Shown in pieces: positions 62,856 to 64,000 of a DNA stretch of 64,000 nucleotides. Source of the DNA: Actinomycetes bacterium (GTDB lineage: Bacteria; Actinomycetota; Actinomycetes; Streptosporangiales; Streptosporangiaceae); contig JAJYTD010000002.1 in the NCBI GenBank assembly GCA_021793235.1, forward strand, positions 1 through 64,000. The letters are read 5' to 3'. The notes beneath the pieces are model-generated. The model did no database searches. It had not been told where the DNA came from and worked only from the letters and a program-made list of their open reading frames with translations. The position numbers and the translations under genes are program-made. The first letter of the stretch is position 1; the number at the start of each line of letters is the position of its first letter.

Positions 62856-63599
62856 TTGGGCCTCGACGAGGTGCGGGACGACTGGACACGGCTCGGCTCT
62901 GCCGAGCCGCTCTGGGCCGTGTGCGTCGATCCGGACAAGCGCGGCGGCGGCTGGGACGACAACGAGTTCCTGGCGTCGGGCGCCGCGGAGATCGACGGGG
63001 CGCTGCGCCGCCTGACCGAACTCGGCATCCGCCCCGAGGGCGGGCGGGCACTGGACTTCGGCTGCGGGGCGGGACGGCTGTCCAACGCGCTCGCCGCGCA
63101 CTTCGAGACGGTCGTCGGGGTGGACATCTCCGCGCCCATGCTTGCGGAGGCCCGGCGGTTGGACCGCAGCGGGGGCCGGATCGATTTCCGGCTCAACGAC
63201 GCCCCCGACCTTGCCGCCTTCGACGACGGCTCCTTCGACCTCGTCTACACCGATCTGGTGCTGCAGCACCTGCCGCCCGCTCTGGCAGCCGGTTACCTGC
63301 GCGAGTTCACCCGCGTCGTGCGGCCAGGGGGCGCCATGGTGATCGGCGTTCCCGAACGTGAGAAACCCACCTTCAAAGGCCTGGTCTTCCGCTACGCCCC
63401 GTGGCCGCTGATCCGCATCGCCCAGCGCGTGGTCCTGCGCTATCCGGCTCCGATGCGGATGCACGTGTGGCCGACCCGGCAGCTGTCCGCGGTGCTGGCG
63501 GCCGGAGGCGCCCGAATCGCGGCCTCCGACGACTACTGGGGCGGCGACCACTGGCGGCACCTGCGGCACTACGTCGAGGTCCGCGGGGAGTCCCGATGA
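62856..63599 (+). CDS. SAM-dependent class I methyltransferase
   Basis: A 247-residue enzyme. I start at TTG 62856, seven bases after GGGAG; the frame is open to 62793. The SAM motif I is ALDFGCGAGRLSNAL, the acidic residue follows in VVGVDIS, and DLVYTDLVLQHLP and VRPGGAMVIG complete the fold. Substrate unknown. ATGA overlap with the next methyltransferase shows translational coupling. Both lie by the envelope locus, so methylation of a sugar or lipid is possible. Confidence 0.8.
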   Translation: MGLDEVRDDWTRLGSAEPLWAVCVDPDKRGGGWDDNEFLASGAAEIDGALRRLTELGIRPEGGRALDFGCGAGRLSNALAAHFETVVGVDISAPMLAEARRLDRSGGRIDFRLNDAPDLAAFDDGSFDLVYTDLVLQHLPPALAAGYLREFTRVVRPGGAMVIGVPEREKPTFKGLVFRYAPWPLIRIAQRVVLRYPAPMRMHVWPTRQLSAVLAAGGARIAASDDYWGGDHWRHLRHYVEVRGESR

Positions 63600-64000
63600 G
63601 CACAGCGAACCCGCCGTTCCGCGCCACGCTGGGCCGGTCCGTCGCGCTGTTCTCCGCCTTCCGCGCGGAGCAGACCGACCCCGACCGCTTCTACGGCACG
63701 CTGGCCCGCGACACCGTCGCCCAGCTCCGCTCCTACACTCCGCTGGACGGCAAGGTCGTCGTGGACGTCGGCGGCGGGCCCGGCTACTTCGCCGACGCCC
63801 TGCGCGCGGCCGGCGCCCGCTGCGTCTGCGTGGACGCCGACACCGGTGAACTGCGTCTGCGCGGCGGCGAGCTGCCCGACACCGCCGTCCTCGGCAGTGC
63901 CCTGGACATGCCGATGCGCTCGGATTCGGTGGACATCTGCTTCTCGTCGAATGTGCTGGAGCATGTCCCGGACCCGCCGCGCATGGCCGAGGAGATGGTC
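63596..64000 (+). CDS. SAM-dependent methyltransferase, 3' end beyond the window
   Basis: Starts at ATG 63596 overlapping the previous stop (ATGA) and stays open to the window end, so at least 135 residues. The SAM motif is VVVDVGGGPGYFADALRAAG, then CVDADTGEL and VDICFSSNVLEHVPDPP. The rest of the gene is outside the window. It pairs with the upstream methyltransferase but is not its close paralogue. Confidence 0.75.
   Translation, partial: MSTANPPFRATLGRSVALFSAFRAEQTDPDRFYGTLARDTVAQLRSYTPLDGKVVVDVGGGPGYFADALRAAGARCVCVDADTGELRLRGGELPDTAVLGSALDMPMRSDSVDICFSSNVLEHVPDPPRMAEEMV

Overview
The window is roughly 70% GC chromosomal DNA from an actinomycete. Frequent GTG starts, ATGA/GTGA stop-start overlaps, a four-gene conservon, a GuaB1-type enzyme, DprE1/DprE2/UbiA and several actinobacteria-only families support this. 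The gene set suggests a Nocardiopsaceae-like or Streptosporangiales-like genome; that placement is inference from gene content. No rRNA, tRNA or CRISPR array was seen.

Layout. 0-5 kb is accessory: an IS5-like transposase start at the window edge, decayed gene pieces, then a TetR regulator with a clear operator, a Cys-nucleophile alpha/beta hydrolase and an OleC-type beta-lactone synthetase. 4.9-11.9 kb is an arsenic island: arsR, arsC, acr3, an ArsO-like flavoprotein, an MFS exporter, ArsT, and an ArsR fused to an ArsN-type acetyltransferase. It carries five copies of one operator pattern. 12-17.6 kb holds membrane proteins, two tandem M48 peptidases and an EthR-like regulator whose stop codon lies on the end of a 165-bp MITE. 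18-24.8 kb holds an amidohydrolase followed by a broken FAH gene, a hemerythrin protein, an isochorismatase-fold hydrolase, inorganic pyrophosphatase, an HTH protein, a PP2C-like protein and a membrane-anchored protein. 25-28.2 kb is kdpDE without kdpFABC. 28-36 kb holds an APH-like kinase, a CbiX-like protein, a 0.9-kb gene-free stretch, a nucleotidyltransferase, peptide deformylase, a secreted coiled-coil protein, an MFS carrier and a hydrolase.

36-50 kb: a CPBP protease whose stop lies on a relic of the same MITE, a divergent EF-G-like GTPase, a third M48 protease, an M20 amidohydrolase with a long Pro-rich tail, an acyltransferase, a CDP-alcohol phosphotransferase, guaB1, a substrate-binding/VWA fusion and small membrane proteins. 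50.6-54.7 kb is a complete conservon cvnABCD, closed by a strong inverted repeat. 54.9-64 kb is a cell-envelope locus: dprE2, dprE1 and the UbiA-type phosphoribosyltransferase for decaprenyl-phospho-arabinose, then a DUF3068 protein, an acyltransferase, a GT-C-like membrane enzyme and two methyltransferases, the last cut by the window end.

The most useful observations are the OleC/Cys-hydrolase pair under its own TetR operator, the shared ArsR operator code with an ArsR-ArsN fusion, MITE ends that supply stop codons, a DprE1 with Ala at the benzothiazinone-target Cys position, and an EF-G homologue with a changed G3 motif.
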